The notes beneath the pieces are model-generated. The model saw nothing but the letters and a program-made list of their open reading frames with translations, searched no databases and was not told the origin of the DNA. Below, piece after piece: positions 37,937-51,195 of a stretch of DNA of 64,000 nucleotides; within the stretch, counting starts at the first letter, position 1, and each line of letters begins with the position of its first letter. Origin of the DNA: Oreohelix idahoensis (taxonomy: Eukaryota; Mollusca; Gastropoda; Stylommatophora; Oreohelicidae); the NCBI GenBank assembly GCA_024509875.1, contig JAMPIV010005835.1, forward strand, positions 197,001 to 261,000. Direction: 5' to 3'. Position numbers and translations under genes: made by a program.

Positions 37937-38839
37937 AAATCCCAGCTTTTTCTGTCAGTGCGTAATGCTAAGGGATGCAAATTTGGTTGAAAGTTAGACA
38001 TTAATTGTATTGTTTCCCTTATATGTACTCTCCCGAAAATAGTAACACTTAACAAAGAAGAATTTGCAAATGACGGTGTGCACAAAAATAAATTTATAGA
38101 ATGTGTGATCCCGTATACTTACATTGGGATCCTCGCTGCTGCTACGCAGTTCGTGTACTGTGGTGATGCACAGTGGTTTTTTAAAATACTTTTGAATAAG
38201 TAAAATTTCCGTTAGGTATTGGTGCTTTTGAATTTAATTCCCGTCTTAGACGGGCTTTTACAATAGTGTAATAATAATGTTTGATAATGGTTATGATATT
38301 TTAAAAAAAATAAAATAAAATTTTGCCTCGTTTTGGCGAGGCGTGTCCCGTTCAACCTAGCCGGTTATATTAGGGCGCATGTTCAAACATAAAAGACCTT
38401 TAAGTCTCGAGAATTGGTTATTATGATTATGATATAGAGTGGCAGTGATGCTAGGTTTTGGTAATGTGTAGTTTTGCATGCATTTAAAACTAAGAAAAGA
38501 AAAAAGAATAGCACTGTTAAATAATGCAGAAATAAAAGTGACACTATTATTTGAAACATGTAGATTGCATAAGATGAATTGAACTGATGAATATAGTGCC
38601 CAGCACTCGATGATGTTAGGAAAATTCTCCTTCCTCCGAGGCCAGATAAGTGGAACGCCTTGTACGGAGAAACAAAACAACTTGCGAAAACATGCAGAAA
38701 TCACTACATGGCATTGGGCCGAAGGGCGAGAGCCCAAGAGCCGCTGGATCAACAACAACAACAACAGATGAACATCTGCTGTCAAGGCAGATTTGAAACA
38801 GTCAATTTTTAATAGAGAGAGTCTGTTGTTTTGCAATGT
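37937..38839. other. No gene; contains a dispersed repeat and a LINE-like tail
   Basis: Holds the dispersed repeat at 38270-38410 and, at about 38640-38767, a sequence ending in (AAC)n after GCCCAAGAGCCGCTGGATC that looks like a non-LTR retroposon 3' tail. The 162-codon minus-strand frame 38357-38845 runs through both and shows no domain. Confidence 0.45.
38270..38410 (+). repeat. Dispersed repeat R1, copy 1
   Basis: TTTTGGCGAGGCGTGTCCCG, GTTCAACC, and GGGCGCATGTTCAAACATAAAAGACC reappear in reverse orientation at 54665-54780 with moderate divergence. Family unknown; a LINE 3' UTR is possible. Confidence 0.65.
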
Positions 38840-40796
38840 TGTCACAAAATGACTTTTGGGTCGTTCTCTTGTCGACTACGGCCGTATCCTGGACATTTGT
38901 TGTATTTATTATTTACGTGTTTCAGTGACCGGCACTCTCTTTCTCCGCACTGTAGCAGATATTTTGTATTTTCCTACTTACACCCCTCTCAGGGATGTTT
39001 TGTCTCGTTTGTTTATCTGACCATCCCTGCTGAAGATAGTAGACAGGTGATGCAATATTGAAACAACAGGCATGTTGGAACTTCTCGCGTACCAAACTTT
39101 GGCCGCTACCAATTAACACGAAAATCGCCAGCGTATTTGTCGAATTGCTGATAAAGCCACGGTGTGCGACAGATAAGAGATTACTTGTCTGGGTGACACA
39201 TTTTGGACATACACGGATGACCTAATCGCTTCCTATCCGACTTGTTATGACAAGATTACTGTAGATAGTAATAATTTGTTACATCTGAAACACATTGTCG
39301 TATGAGTTTACAGATATGTTGGTGAGTTCGCTTGCCAGGCAATCGGATGTTTTCATACCATATATGGGAGAAGTGACCTTTGCATCACGCGCACAATTAT
39401 TCCATGTCGGAATATTTTGAAATCATCCCACCCAACATTTTTGTTTGAAATGATTAGAGCCCTGAGCAGCTGCATAACAAACAGATGCGGGGGTAGGACA
39501 GGCATATAACCTGACCCGTTTCAGTGTTATTTTACTGTGAGAATCGCTCGCCAAAGACACCAGACTTGCCAGTAGTTAGAATCAGGATTCCATCTTATCA
39601 GGCCGGACACCTTTTATTGGATTATTCACAAGGACTTACAAAACAGCCCAGGAAAACTCTATAAATTTAATAAGGAAAACCACTGTCTGGGGAAACTGAA
39701 CACACAGAGTCATAGAGGGAATTATCTTATAAAAGTAACGACCCCCAAGAATACATGTAAGAGGCCTAATCAAGTGCCTTAACTTCATTCATCTGAGCAA
39801 AAAGTCTGTGAGCCAGGATTGGCGTAAGTTGTCATTTTACATTCTATATTTTTCATTACTAACATGTGAACTAATATGTAAATATTACCATGTGAATATT
39901 AATATGTTAAGTTTAATTCTCATCGAGGGTAAATTCTGAGTTAAATGGGATGGTGGAATATAGGGAAAGGGAACCCATAACCATAGGTTGGAAACCGCAA
40001 TACGCAGGAGAGCGTTTCATTTATATTCTTTTACCATAGTTGTTGGTGGGACCAGGAGGGTACTAATCTCTGGAACAAAGTGAGGGTAGAAGTGGACTGA
40101 CGTAGAAATGCAGGACCAGCTTGGCAGTTACTCCTTGACATATCTGGGAACATGCTGCGCCTTTAATCTTGACCAGAGACGCGAGAACTGCAGTGACCTA
40201 TCTGCACAGAACCAACCCACCAGCGGGAGCAGAACATACCATAGGAAGTTAAGTAGCCCTATAAGCTACCAAGTGACCTCCTTTAAAACTAACTTCCCAT
40301 CACAACTGTGATGAAAACTTTTTGCTTATAATTCATTATTCAAATTTTCTAAAACCTCGTTAAACTTAAATGATTATTAAATCTGTTATTTGTAATTATA
40401 CAAGTTTAACTTCGATTCAATCATTTAAAATGTACTGCAGTTTTGTCTCAGTCAATTTACTAAACACACTCTAAACAGAGCTATACCAGAATAATAAGAA
40501 TTCCACTGAGTAAATCAGAGGTGGGGGCTTGAGGAGCTGAAAAAAAATAATTGCTTCATCCTTCACAAAAGTTGTCGGCAGATCATAGAATTAACGTGCT
40601 AATGCAGCATTGTTTTCGCTTTTCTGAATACCTTGTGAAAACTCCCTGGGGATAGAAGCGTCATTACCCTTCTATCTACATCTCTGCCAAGAGTCATCTT
40701 GTGCGAAGGTAGACACCTTTGACGACCCACTTTAGATACTCTTTGAGTTTTGGCCACTGTTGGACCACTACAAAGCAGGGGAGGCAACCCGTGACA
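38840..40796 (-). repeat. Solo LTR, family D, copy D2 (1957 bp)
   Basis: Plus-strand ends are TGTCACAAAATG and CCCGTGACA, with a perfect 5-bp duplication AATGT (38835-38839 and 40797-40801). It is the reverse orientation of D1: its right end carries the GAGGCAACCC/TTTTGGCCACTGTTGG block that opens D1, and it contains the reverse of D1's CAGATGAATAAAAG region near 39790. It is longer than D1 (1957 against 1616 bp). Confidence 0.9.
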
Positions 40797-40801
40797 AATG
40801 T

Positions 40802-42508
40802 ATACCTAGCAGGCGGCATCGAAAAATAGGCTGAGAAAATGTACTAGGTCACATAATATGCGCACTGAAGGAACCGTTTTTTTGACATGCATCACCAGAG
40901 AGAAAATACAGTAGGGAATTAATTAGATACTACATTTCCCAGAGTAAATGACTGGCCTCTCAGCACAGCCAAGTGCAAGAACAGAGTAGATTGACCATTT
41001 ACGTATTAAATACGGCTGGATCACCAATACCTGCCAGTCCATAAACGTGGAGAGTGTGATGTTAGAACAATCCAAGTGTTTGGCTGACTGCTGAGTAATA
41101 AAGATGATGTGTGAGCATTACATTGGGTTTTTGTAAAATAACGTAATAAAATGGGTCAAGTCTTGGACGTGGAAAATGAGACAGATGGACACGCTTAAGC
41201 CTCAGTCGTACAGATGCAAATGTAGAAATAAATGTTGTTTGAAAATTATCAGTTTACAAGCGTCAGCTTGTGATTCTCGTGTTTCGACGCTAATGTTCAG
41301 TTGTAGCAGAGTTGGTCAGAGATTCAGATGTTCGCTGAACACTGAAGAGATACGGGTAGCGTCGGCGTAGCTGGCGAGTCCTTTCCAGGACAAGTCCTTT
41401 TCAGGGCTTCACCATGCTGGCAGATGGATAATGTTAGTCCTTTTCAAGACTTAGTATCTATCAACGCTGCACGGGCTAGCAGACCTTTTCAGGACTAGTC
41501 CTTTTCAGGGCTACTTCATGCTAGCTGATAGAAGCTTGTAGTCTTTTTCAGGACTTAGTTTTTTTTATTAACAGTGCGATTCAGCTAACATAGTTAATTA
41601 ATTTTTTGAATGACAAATTGCGCTCCGATATAACCAACGGACAAGTCTAGGTTGAGAGGATTTGTGCCTCGCCACAAGAAGTCAAAACCCTCAACCAGCA
41701 ACACCAGTTTTTGCAGCCTAGCTGAGAGCTGAAGGAGAGCTCCTTAACAAATAGTCCAGCTTTCTAGCCGTTGTGCTATAATGTGATGGTGATGCATCGA
41801 GCCTATTGTTAGAACGTAGGTATTTTCAATGAATAATGTGTTGCCGAATACGGGTTTTATTTATAAATGTATTAAATAATATAAATATATTAAATTGGAC
41901 ATAGATAAGGAAGAAATACTGAGGGCAATTCATGTGCGTCTGTTAGAGAATGACACTGCAATCGATGAATCATCAAGGCTAAGACTGCTGGAATTTGGCA
42001 TCAAACGTAAGACGTATGAGTGGACGCATGCGCCGTGTATACAACCAGTGCACAACAGGAACAATTAGCATTCATACCCTTCGACATTTGCTGAGGGAGA
42101 CTGAGTACCTATGGGTTTGCCCGGAGTGCAATGACGTCGATTCTGATTAACATTAACATTTACATGAGAAACGCGTGTCATGCTGTGTAGGATTTTTGTA
42201 ATGTTTAATTTTGTCATGACCGCGTGAAGCAAGTGCCTGGAAATGTTCTTATGATCTGAGGTATCTGCTAGTTCGTGCTGTGTGCATGTAAGTTGTTTCT
42301 GTTGTAATACTAGAACTTGTAAGTGGACAGTGGTGAACGATACATATCTCTTCATATTGTGAACACAGTTTTTCATGGCTTTCGTACTCTCTGAAATTCA
42401 TATGCATAAGGTTTTCGTGGTGTAACAAGAATAGCTGAACCAACGAAATATATGGAATAATGAGTGGCCTACATGTTGGTGGCCCTGAAGCTTGAGCTAT
42501 TGGAGCGG
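40802..42508. other. No gene recognised; tandem repeat and a short coding-like stretch
   Basis: Includes the tandem array 41376-41558. At 41892-42065 there are 58 open codons without an ATG (IDKEEILRAIHVRLLEND..., then RLRLLEFGIKRKTYEW) that read like a real but unrecognised peptide, perhaps the start of a retroelement Gag. Confidence 0.4.
41376..41558 (+). repeat. Tandem array with six AGTCCTTTTCAGG-type motifs
   Basis: Motif starts at about 41376, 41393, 41436, 41481, 41497 and 41540. Two higher-order units of about 104 bp are visible, each with a pair of motifs around a CATGCT(G/A)GC(A/T)GAT block. Confidence 0.75.
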
Positions 42509-42814
42509 TGTGACGGTACTGCCTCCCCTGCTTTGCAGTAGTGGTCCAACAGTGGCCAAAACTCAAGAGTATCTAATATGGACTTCAAAGGTAGCTACCT
42601 TCGCACAAGATTACTCTTGGCAGAGATATAGATAGAAGGGTGATGACACCAATATCTGGTAAAAGAATAGAACGAAACGCTCTTCTGAGTACGGCGTTTT
42701 CCAACCCATAGTTATGGGTTCCTATCTTTCCATACCACCATCCCAATTAACTCAGACTTTACCCTCGATGAGAATTAAATTTAATCCCTCGGGATAAAAC
42801 TTCCTTTACATCCT

Positions 42815-43405
42815 TGTCGCGATGAAGAGGTCAAGGATGAATTCTATCAACAACTGCAGAAAGAAATGGAAGACACACCAAGATATGATCTTATTATAGT
42901 AATGGGAGACCTCAATGCGAAAGTTGGAACACACAATACATATAATGAAAGAGTAATGGGGAAATGCGGCAGCGGAACAGCAAACGAAAATGGGGATAAA
43001 TTATGAAGTTTCTGTAGCATTAACAACCTGGTCATTGGAGGAACACTTTTCCCACATAAGGAAATTCACAAATTAACATGTGAATCACCAAATGGTCGGG
43101 ACAGAAACCAGATAGACCACATCATGATTAACGGTAGATGGAGACATGCATTACAAGATGTGAGGGTAAAAAGAGGTGCAGATGTGGGAAGTGATCACCA
43201 TTTAGTAGTAGCAAAACTGAAAGTGAAACTAAGAAGGGCTGGACCAACTGTAACTACACAGAAAAGGTTTGACATCAGCAAATTGAAGGACCCCTTTACC
43301 AGAAAAGCTTTTGCGGCTGACATAAAGAAACTATACTACTGGACAAAAGTTAAGGGCCACCAAGAAAAACTCCACTATGGACCAATTAAATGCAACCAGG
43401 TGTAA
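42815..43405 (+). pseudogene. LINE endonuclease domain fragment, RTE-like
   Basis: Part of an APE-type endonuclease that nicks target DNA for a non-LTR retrotransposon. Visible motifs: DLIIVMGDLNAKVG (catalytic GDxN), then DRNQIDHIMINGRWRHALQDV and GSDHHLVVAKLKVKL (the terminal SDH motif). A stop lies in ENGDKL*SFC. It begins near DEEVKDEFYQQL and ends soon after the endonuclease; the last residues look chimeric. No reverse transcriptase follows. Confidence 0.88.
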
Positions 43406-43484
43406 ACAATTTATTACAAAATAAAGTTGATTCATCCGTGGAAAAGACCAGTCAAGTGTTTTTTAATAATGTGTGACTTACTAA

Positions 43485-45897
43485 TGTGGTAAAGTGGGAT
43501 GTTATAAATTTTTATAGGGGACTTAGTGTACTGACTGAGATCAGCTGTGAAGGTATCTGTATCTAATAGGTGTAGTGTTTTACAGATAACCTTACTTGCT
43601 ACCACATTATGCCTCAGTCAGAATTATTCTGGAATATTGTGATGACTACGTTAAATGTCTAGGGTATGTATATGATGAAATGTAAGTCACAACAACAACA
43701 GACAGATAAACAATTTACTTTATTCCACCTCACTTGACAACACTGTGACACTCACACACATGTAACATTCTATAAGACTATCTTAAATGAGTCACTGGTA
43801 AATTTTCAAATATCAATATGTATTAAGTACTTTCATTAATATATATGTCCTGATTCAACTACAAAGTGAACCAGGAATCACAATCAATTTTAATTACAAT
43901 TTATATGTACAGGATTTATCAATATGAATCTTGTAGTGACATTTTATTAATATTATCTTATGTGTGTCAGTTGTGTAGTAGTAATATGAGGTAATACTGG
44001 TTTTGTTTTTTCAAGCTATGTTGTTATTTGTCATCATGACTTCAAGTGTTTGTTTATCTTGTAAGTAGTATGGGGAAAAGTTCACAGTCCCTATCAATTT
44101 AAACACTGTATTTTCCCTCTGGTTTATTATAAAGTCAGATTTTGAGGGGGGGGGGGCATAATGTTGAGCTCCACGGGCCACATAGGCTTATCTTTCGTGA
44201 TGGCGGCAGGATAAGACTCCTCTGCTCGATAGCCTCCCTGGGTTCTGGAGACACCTCACTGGTCACTATCTGGACCCAGGAGTATGCTGTCAGCCTCTAG
44301 GTTCAGCAAAGCTCCGACCAGGTGCTGCTCAATAGCGTTAGGACCACGGTCCCTGAAACAAGAAGGTTGTACCTCCTACTTCATAACTAGTTTATAATCC
44401 ATTTACAGACTGAACACAATACATAACAAACACTGAGTTCAGAGCGGTAGGCCAACTGTCAGCTTCATCTGAAATAATTTACACCAGTACATTCCTCCCT
44501 AATGGTTACTACGCCTCTGCAATTCCAGCATTATTTCTTTCTAGTCAATAATATAGGTGTCAGTGTACTGTTTGGCAATTCCATGCAGTTTTACTTTCCT
44601 CCGACACCTTCTGTTCAGGTTGGAGCATTATATAGGCTTTACCTCATGTTCGCTACTGAACCACACATATATACAGACATAAATTATCAATTTACATTCA
44701 ATTTTCATTAAAAAGATATTGAATATATCAAGCTTACCACAATTCATGGAATAATACACAGTTACGTTGAATGGCAATGAATATAGCACAACTTCGATCT
44801 GCCGATGTCCCAGGCTTTTATTTAGAAAAATATGCACTGGTGCTCAACGCACTGGTTCTGTAGTAAGTTTATTTGAACATGTGGTGGTGACCTGACGCCT
44901 CTGATTGACTATATTCGCGGGTCTAACCAATCGTGCCATGTTTACCCAATCGTTTGAAAAAAAAGTACTCCTACTCCCGTTTCCCCTGACAACAAAAGAT
45001 AGTATTTATAGCCCGACTAATTGTGTTTAGCCTTACATTTCTTGCGCTCCAATCAAATCGGATTTAACATGGAGACCCATTTCCCGTACAATGGTGGGGT
45101 GAAAATCTGCCACTGAGCGATTCTGATTTGGGTGTTGTCTGACATCCCTCACTATTTCTTTTGGCTATAATTTGGTAATTCCTAGACTATTTGCGTAACG
45201 TTTAACATATTCTTTGTCAGCAAGTCCTAAGGAACCCAAATATACAAATTTAAAGGAGCTAAGTGGCTGCGTTCAAAATATGCATTTTCTTCTACCTCCT
45301 GTTTACTTCGAATACGATGTGGTGTCTGGGTACTGTAATGTTTTCAAACATAAACCAGTATAATGTCATGTTTCCTAATAAGCGTTTTGTGAGTTTTTAA
45401 AAACTAACTCTCGTGTGTGTAGTGCTTTTTTTCCACTGTCGATTTGAAAAAAGCTAGTGCTTGTGGCCTTACACGCGTGATGGTAGTAATTGTGTATCGC
45501 GAGACGCGTGTTTAGTGTTGCATGCGTTCCGGCTTTCAGCCTCTCCCTTTCTTTCTATCTTTAGTCCATCTGTCTTTCGTTTTTTTTTGTAACGTAGTGT
45601 ATAAAATGACATGAATGGAATTTTAAATCTAGGTCATCTTGCGTATCTCAAGGTTTTTCTTAGAAATGGAGTACACATTTTATTGTGTTGGGGAAACGCG
45701 TGTATGCTGCAGAAGGCTTTTACTATCAACGTGAAACGTTACAAGTTGCAGACGAAGGAGAAAACAAGGGGGATTTCGAGTACAGTCATTGTGACAGCAC
45801 TGTTCTTTACCATTCTTCTTTCCTTTTATTGAATTTATGTGTTAGGCTTTACATTTACCTGATAATTTATATATGTGGATTAGAATTTCTCACGACA
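43485..45897 (-). repeat. Solo LTR, family C, copy C1 (2413 bp)
   Basis: Plus-strand ends are TGTGGTAAAGTGGG and TCACGACA, with a perfect 5-bp duplication ACTAA (43480-43484 and 45898-45902). It is homologous to C2 (48763-51190) in inverted orientation over its whole length. By similarity to element A LTRs (TGTAGTGGG... on the plus strand) the sense strand is minus. No coding sequence is seen. Confidence 0.93.
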
Positions 45898-46983
45898 ACT
45901 AACAAAAAGAAATTCAACTCACTTTTTCACCTTTTGAACTAGTGGGGCGTGTTGCAAAAACCACCAGTTTTTGCAGCAACAATGGCAATTTTCACGTGCG
46001 GGTTAAAGTGACCCAGTTTTTGGACATTTAAAAAAAAACTAACCTAGTGCACACAGAAATGTGTATATATATACACTTTTTGCTCAGATGAATAAAAGAG
46101 ACTTGAATCGGCCTCTTACACGCGTCTGGGTGTCCTTAATTTAATAAGTTCCGTCTCTGACTTCGTGTATGGTCCTTCAGTTTCCTCAGTCCCGGTTTCC
46201 TTATTTAATATGAAAGAGATTTCCTGGGCTATGAAAGTCCGTCCAACATCCTCCAATGAAAAGTGTCCGGTATGTTAAGAAGGAATTCTGAATTCTAATT
46301 CTTCAGTCTAGCAAGGTCTGGTATCTTGGCGAGCGATTTCTCAAGCGAAATAGCTTGAGAAAATGGTCAGATTATATTCACTGCCTTCCCACGCGTTTGT
46401 TATGCGCGCCTCAAAGGATCAGCCAATCTGATTTGAATATGCTGCATGACTCAGCTAATGCAAAGTTTCAAACATTACTTTTCTGAAAATGGGCTGTACA
46501 CATCCGATTGCCCTGTGTAACAACTTACAAACACGTCGATAAACTCATATAACAACGTGTTCCCAATGTAACAATCATTACTTTTATAAGAAAGTAATCT
46601 CTTATCTGTGTCTGTCCATCAGTTGTATCACCGTATTCCAAGATTTGGTGATGAGCGTACCCGCGTCTTATCAGTGATTAAGCACTGCACTGATGCGATT
46701 TACGTGTTAATATGTATACTGATATCGCTGCGCCCACGATATCCAACATGGTTAGGTCGCTGCCACTCCTTGCAACGCAGGGAGAAATGGATAACAGCCA
46801 GACATGTCTACTTATCCCCGAGAAGAGTGTAAGAAGGAAAATACATAATATCTGCTACACATAGCAGAAAAAGAAAGAAAGAAAGTGCGACAAATGAAAG
46901 CACACAATAAAATAAGTACCTCAAATGTACCGATACTGCCGGAGTGAAACAAAGATCGAGGATGATCGTCCCATTTTGTGACA

Positions 46984-48524
46984 GGGGGGGCCTCTTTTAT
47001 TTAAAAAAAGTATTCTGGGATAGGAAAGAAACGTATTACAGAGAAGGCTGGACTTGAAGGCCCCGAAGCTCATGCTTCATTAGCTTCATGGTAGATCCGC
47101 CTCTGCGTAGGCGAGAAATAGAGACGAAAATGCATATTTTCGTTGTCGCCAACATAATTGACAAACGGCACAAGGAACCAGAATTTCTTGATATTCTGTG
47201 TGCACTTCCGGCGTGATGCTGACCACATCACCCCTAGTTTGCCCTATGGTCAAAATAATATGAGCCTAACACCCTGTTCCCTCACTGGGCATGTAACGCG
47301 ATCCTTTACCTATATGCACTTGCCGTTCATCCATCGCAGTGGGCGTTTAAAAGAAAATCGATGTTAAAAGGGAATTTAAATTTACTAATAAGGGTCATGG
47401 CGACTCTGCCAACTCAGCATAGCGATCCACTTTAATAACGATTTGCTAGGTAAGAACCCACACTTAACGAGCATCTTGATCCTCATTTGTAATAAATAAT
47501 GTATTGTTGTAAATTTCCGGCTCGACAGCAGTAAAACATAAATGTACTATAAATTGCTGCAGTACATGTGTAGTTTTTAATCCTTGACTGACAGTATATA
47601 ATAGATTCTGTTTCAGCAGTCTATTTAGGACACTAAGGAGCGAGGCCAAGGTCAGCGGAAAATTCCGAATCCCACTGCAATTGAAGGGACACGATCGCGG
47701 CATTTTCTTTTGTGCGTCATTCTTTGCCAGGGTTAAATTGCAAGCAAACAACAATAAAAACGTTTTACAGCAAGTGATTCCGTTAGTTTCGAAAATGCAA
47801 GTGTCTTCTTCATTCGCCTTGTTCTAAAAGTGATTGGATTGTACCATGTGTTTGTGATATGAAAAAGGCCCGTTAACCCGAAAAGAAAGCTTGCTGTCAG
47901 AAAGTTCTCGCGTTACATATATTTTTCTATTAAAAATAAAAAAATTATATCGGTTACGAAAAACATAATTTCGTCAGACGGTTATAGATTGCTCTAGCAT
48001 TAATTGTCAGAATATAATTTTTTATTTTTCTTGGAACCGATTCTTAGGAAATATGTGCCAAGTGCGGTATGTCACGACGCGAAGTTTTACAAATAGATCT
48101 CACTAGCAACATGAGACGGCAGACATAAAAAAAAAGACTTGCCAAGGTTTCATAGTAAGTATCGTAAACAGCCGTTTCTGATTACGATGTCACATTCTTA
48201 AGTAGTGTTCTGTGTAAATAAATATGCAAGTAGCCCGTACAGCTAAAACGGCCAGGAATCAGAATGGAATTTCGCAGCTCCAACTATTCATGATTTAACA
48301 AATCAACAGTATTATAAGTACGCACGTCATGTTTGTGCACCATTGTTATTAAGTTAGGATCTGCATGCCAGCATCGTGTCCTATTTGCATTTAATGTTAG
48401 ATACTGCAAACCAAGAGGCGTCTGTTTCGACAACTATTCCGCTTGGTGCTGATTTTACAGGTAAGAGTATCGTTACATATGAATTATTTAATTTTCGTGC
48501 AGCAGTGTTGTAACATATATTGTA
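46984..48524. other. No gene recognised
   Basis: Non-coding, with a SINE 3' fragment at 47206-47311 and A-rich tracts near 47930 and 48125. Confidence 0.45.
47206..47311 (+). mobile_element. 3' fragment of a family S SINE
   Basis: CCGGCGTGATGCTGACCACATC through CCTAACACC to TCCTTTACC matches the 3' half of S1 and S2 with roughly 15% divergence. The tRNA head is missing. Confidence 0.8.
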
Positions 48525-48695
48525 CAGGGGCGGACTGAGTGATGGGCTTTTCGGGCACTGCCCGAGGACTCACAGATGTAGAGGAGTTCACGATCCCTTA
48601 ACCGCCTTTTCTATCCTGATCCATGTGCAGTCGATAATCGGGGCCAATTACCCTGTTTTTGCCCCGGGGCTTCGATCAGTGTCAGTCCGCGTCTG
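48525..48695 (+). mobile_element. hAT-like MITE candidate (171 bp)
   Basis: Starts CAGGGGCGGACTGAG and ends GTCAGTCCGCGTCTG, inverted repeats of about 15 bp with mismatches. The interior is GC-richer than its surroundings. Flanks do not show a clean 8-bp duplication; the right one is an (AC)n tract, so it may have been overwritten. Confidence 0.6.
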
Positions 48696-48762
48696 CACAC
48701 GTGCGCGCGCGCACACACACACACACACTCACACATATATAGCCTACATACACATACGTGCG

Positions 48763-51190
48763 TGTCGTGGAATATTCTAATCCACATATATAAATTATCA
48801 AGTAAATATAAAGCCTAATAAATCCATATAATAAATAAAGGAAGAAGAATGGTAAAGAACAGTGCTGTCACAATGACAGTACTCGAAATCCCCTTTGTTT
48901 TATGCTTCGTCTGCAAATTGTAACGTTTCCACGTTAAATATAGGCCTTCTGCAACAGACACGCGTTTCCCAAACACACAATAAAATGTGCTGCCTTTCTA
49001 AGAAAAACCTTGAAATATGCAAGTTGACCTAAATTTTAAATTCCATTCATGTCTTTTTCTACACTGCGTTACCAAAACGAACGAACAGATGGACAAAAGG
49101 ATAGCGGGAAGGGAGAGGCAGGAAGCCGAACACTAAACACGCTTCGCGCGATACACAAATGCTGCCATCACGCGTGTAAGACTACATGCACTAACTTTTT
49201 TTTCAGACGGACAGTGATAAAATACATTACCCATCCCAGAGTTAGGTTTATAAATCATAAAAAACGCTTATTAGGAAAGATAACAATAGATGGGTTTACG
49301 GTTGAAAACATAACAGTACCCAGACAGCACATCTTCGAAACAGGAGGTAGAAAATACATATTTTGAACGCAGCCACGTAGCTCCTTTAAATTGGGATATT
49401 TGGGTTCCTTAGGGCTTGCTGACAAAGAATATGTAAAACGTTACGCAAATAGTCCAGGAATTAATAAATTATACCCAAAATAAAATAGTGAGGATGCCTG
49501 ACAGCATGAAATCATTTCTGCTCATAAAATTTTTTTATAACGTGTTTGAAAAAACCTTGCGTTACAGAAATAGCCTACCATGTAAACTCCAAATTGATTG
49601 GAGCGCAACAAATGAAAGACTAACCACGATTGGTCGGGCTATAAATACTATCTTTCGTTGTTAGGGGAGACGGGGAAAGGTAACATTTTTTCAAACACTT
49701 GTCGAAACGGGGCCTCATTGGCTAGACTCGCTGATATAATCACTTAGGAGCGTTAGTTCGAAACCACTTGTTTAAATAAGCTTGATAAAGCGACAGTGCG
49801 TTGAAGCCAGCTCACATTTTTGCTAAAATAAAAGCCTGGAACATAAGCAGATGGGAATTTGTGCCAGTAAATGTGCCAGAATTCATTGCTAATCAACGTA
49901 TCTGTGTTTATTTCCATGAAATTGTGGTAAGCTTGAACCATTCAGTATCTTTTAATGAAAATTGAATGTAAATTGTTAATTTATGCCTGTATATATATGT
50001 GTAGTTCAGTGGCAAACAGGAGATAAAGCCTATAATGCTCCAGCCTGAACAGAGGGTGTCGGAGGGAAGTAAAACGGCATGGAATGGCCAAATAGTACAC
50101 TGACACCTGGATGATTGATTAGACAGAAATAATGCTGGAAGTGCAGAGGCGTGGTAACCATTAAGGAGGTAAATACTGGTATAAAGTATTTCAGATGAAG
50201 CTGACAGTTGGCCTAACGCTCTGAACTCAATGTTTGTGTTGTATTGTGATCAGTGTAAAAGAGAATATAAATTAGTTATGAAGTAGAAGGTACATCCTTC
50301 TTGTTTTCAGGGACCGTGGTCTTGATGGTATTGAGCTGCACCTGGTCAGAGCTTTGCTGAATCCAGAGTCGGACAGCATACTCCTTGGTCCATTTAGCTA
50401 TCAGTGAGGTGTCTCCAGAGCCCAGAGGAGAATTCGAGCAGAGGAGTCCTTTCCTGCCACCATCACTCAAGATAAGCAGATTTGGCCAGCTGAGCTCAAC
50501 ATTATGTCCCCTCATCTTGAAATGACTTTATAAAAATAACATTCAGAGGGGGATTTAATTGTATTAATATCAGGAACTGAGAACATCTCCAATACTAGTT
50601 TCCTTAAGACAAACTATTGAAGTCATGATGACAAATACCAACAGAGCTTGAACAAAACAAAACCAGTATTACCTCATTTTACTACTACACAACTAACACA
50701 CATAGGATATTTGTAATAATATATGTCACTACTATATTCATATTGGTAAATTCTGTACATATAATTTGTAATTTAAATTGATTGTGATTCCTGGTTCCCT
50801 TGTAGTTGAATCAGGACACATATTCATTCATGCCAGTAATGAATACATATTGTTATTTGAAAAGTTATCAGTGACTCTTTTAAGATATCCTTGTAGAGTG
50901 TTATATGTATGTGAGTGTCACAGTGTTGTCAAGTGTAGTGGAATAAATTAAATTGTTTATCCGTCTGTTGTTGTTATGACTTACACTTCATCATACACAT
51001 ACCCTAGACACATAACGTAGTCATCACACTATTCCAGAATAATTCTGACTGAGATATATATATAGATATGTGGTAGCAAGTAAGGTTATCTATAATACAC
51101 TACTCTTAATAGATATAGATACCTTCACAGCTGATCTCAGTCAGTACACTAAGTCCCCTATAAATATTTATAACATCCCACTTCACCACA
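48763..51190 (+). repeat. Solo LTR, family C, copy C2 (2428 bp)
   Basis: Starts TGTCGTGGAATATTC and ends CTTCACCACA, with a perfect 5-bp duplication GTGCG (48758-48762 and 51191-51195). It is an inverted copy of C1, with many indels and substitutions by eye, so these are old and independent insertions and not a recent duplication. Shared blocks with C1 include ACAGTGTTGTCAAGTG and TATAAATTATC. Copy C3 at 1-2036 shares its end. Confidence 0.93.
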
Positions 51191-51195
51191 GTGCG

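Larger units (their letters stand above)
42509..46983 (+). repeat. LTR family D, copy D3, mosaic and interrupted
   Basis: The left part (42509-~42800) starts TGTGACGGTACTGCCTCCCC like D1 but jumps internally to a block matching D2 near 39900-40010. The right part (~46073-46983) matches D1 from ACTTTTTGCTCAGATGAATAAAAG to the end TTTTGTGACA. Between lie a LINE endonuclease fragment, solo LTR C1 and ~170 bp of other sequence. The flanks AGCGG and GGGGG do not match, so no target duplication is left. Probably one D LTR with a deletion and later insertions; two unrelated D pieces cannot be excluded. Confidence 0.65.

Noticed and set aside
38357..38845. 162-codon minus-strand frame
   Set aside because: It spans dispersed repeat R1, a LINE-like (AAC)n tail and the edge of LTR D2, so it is not one gene.
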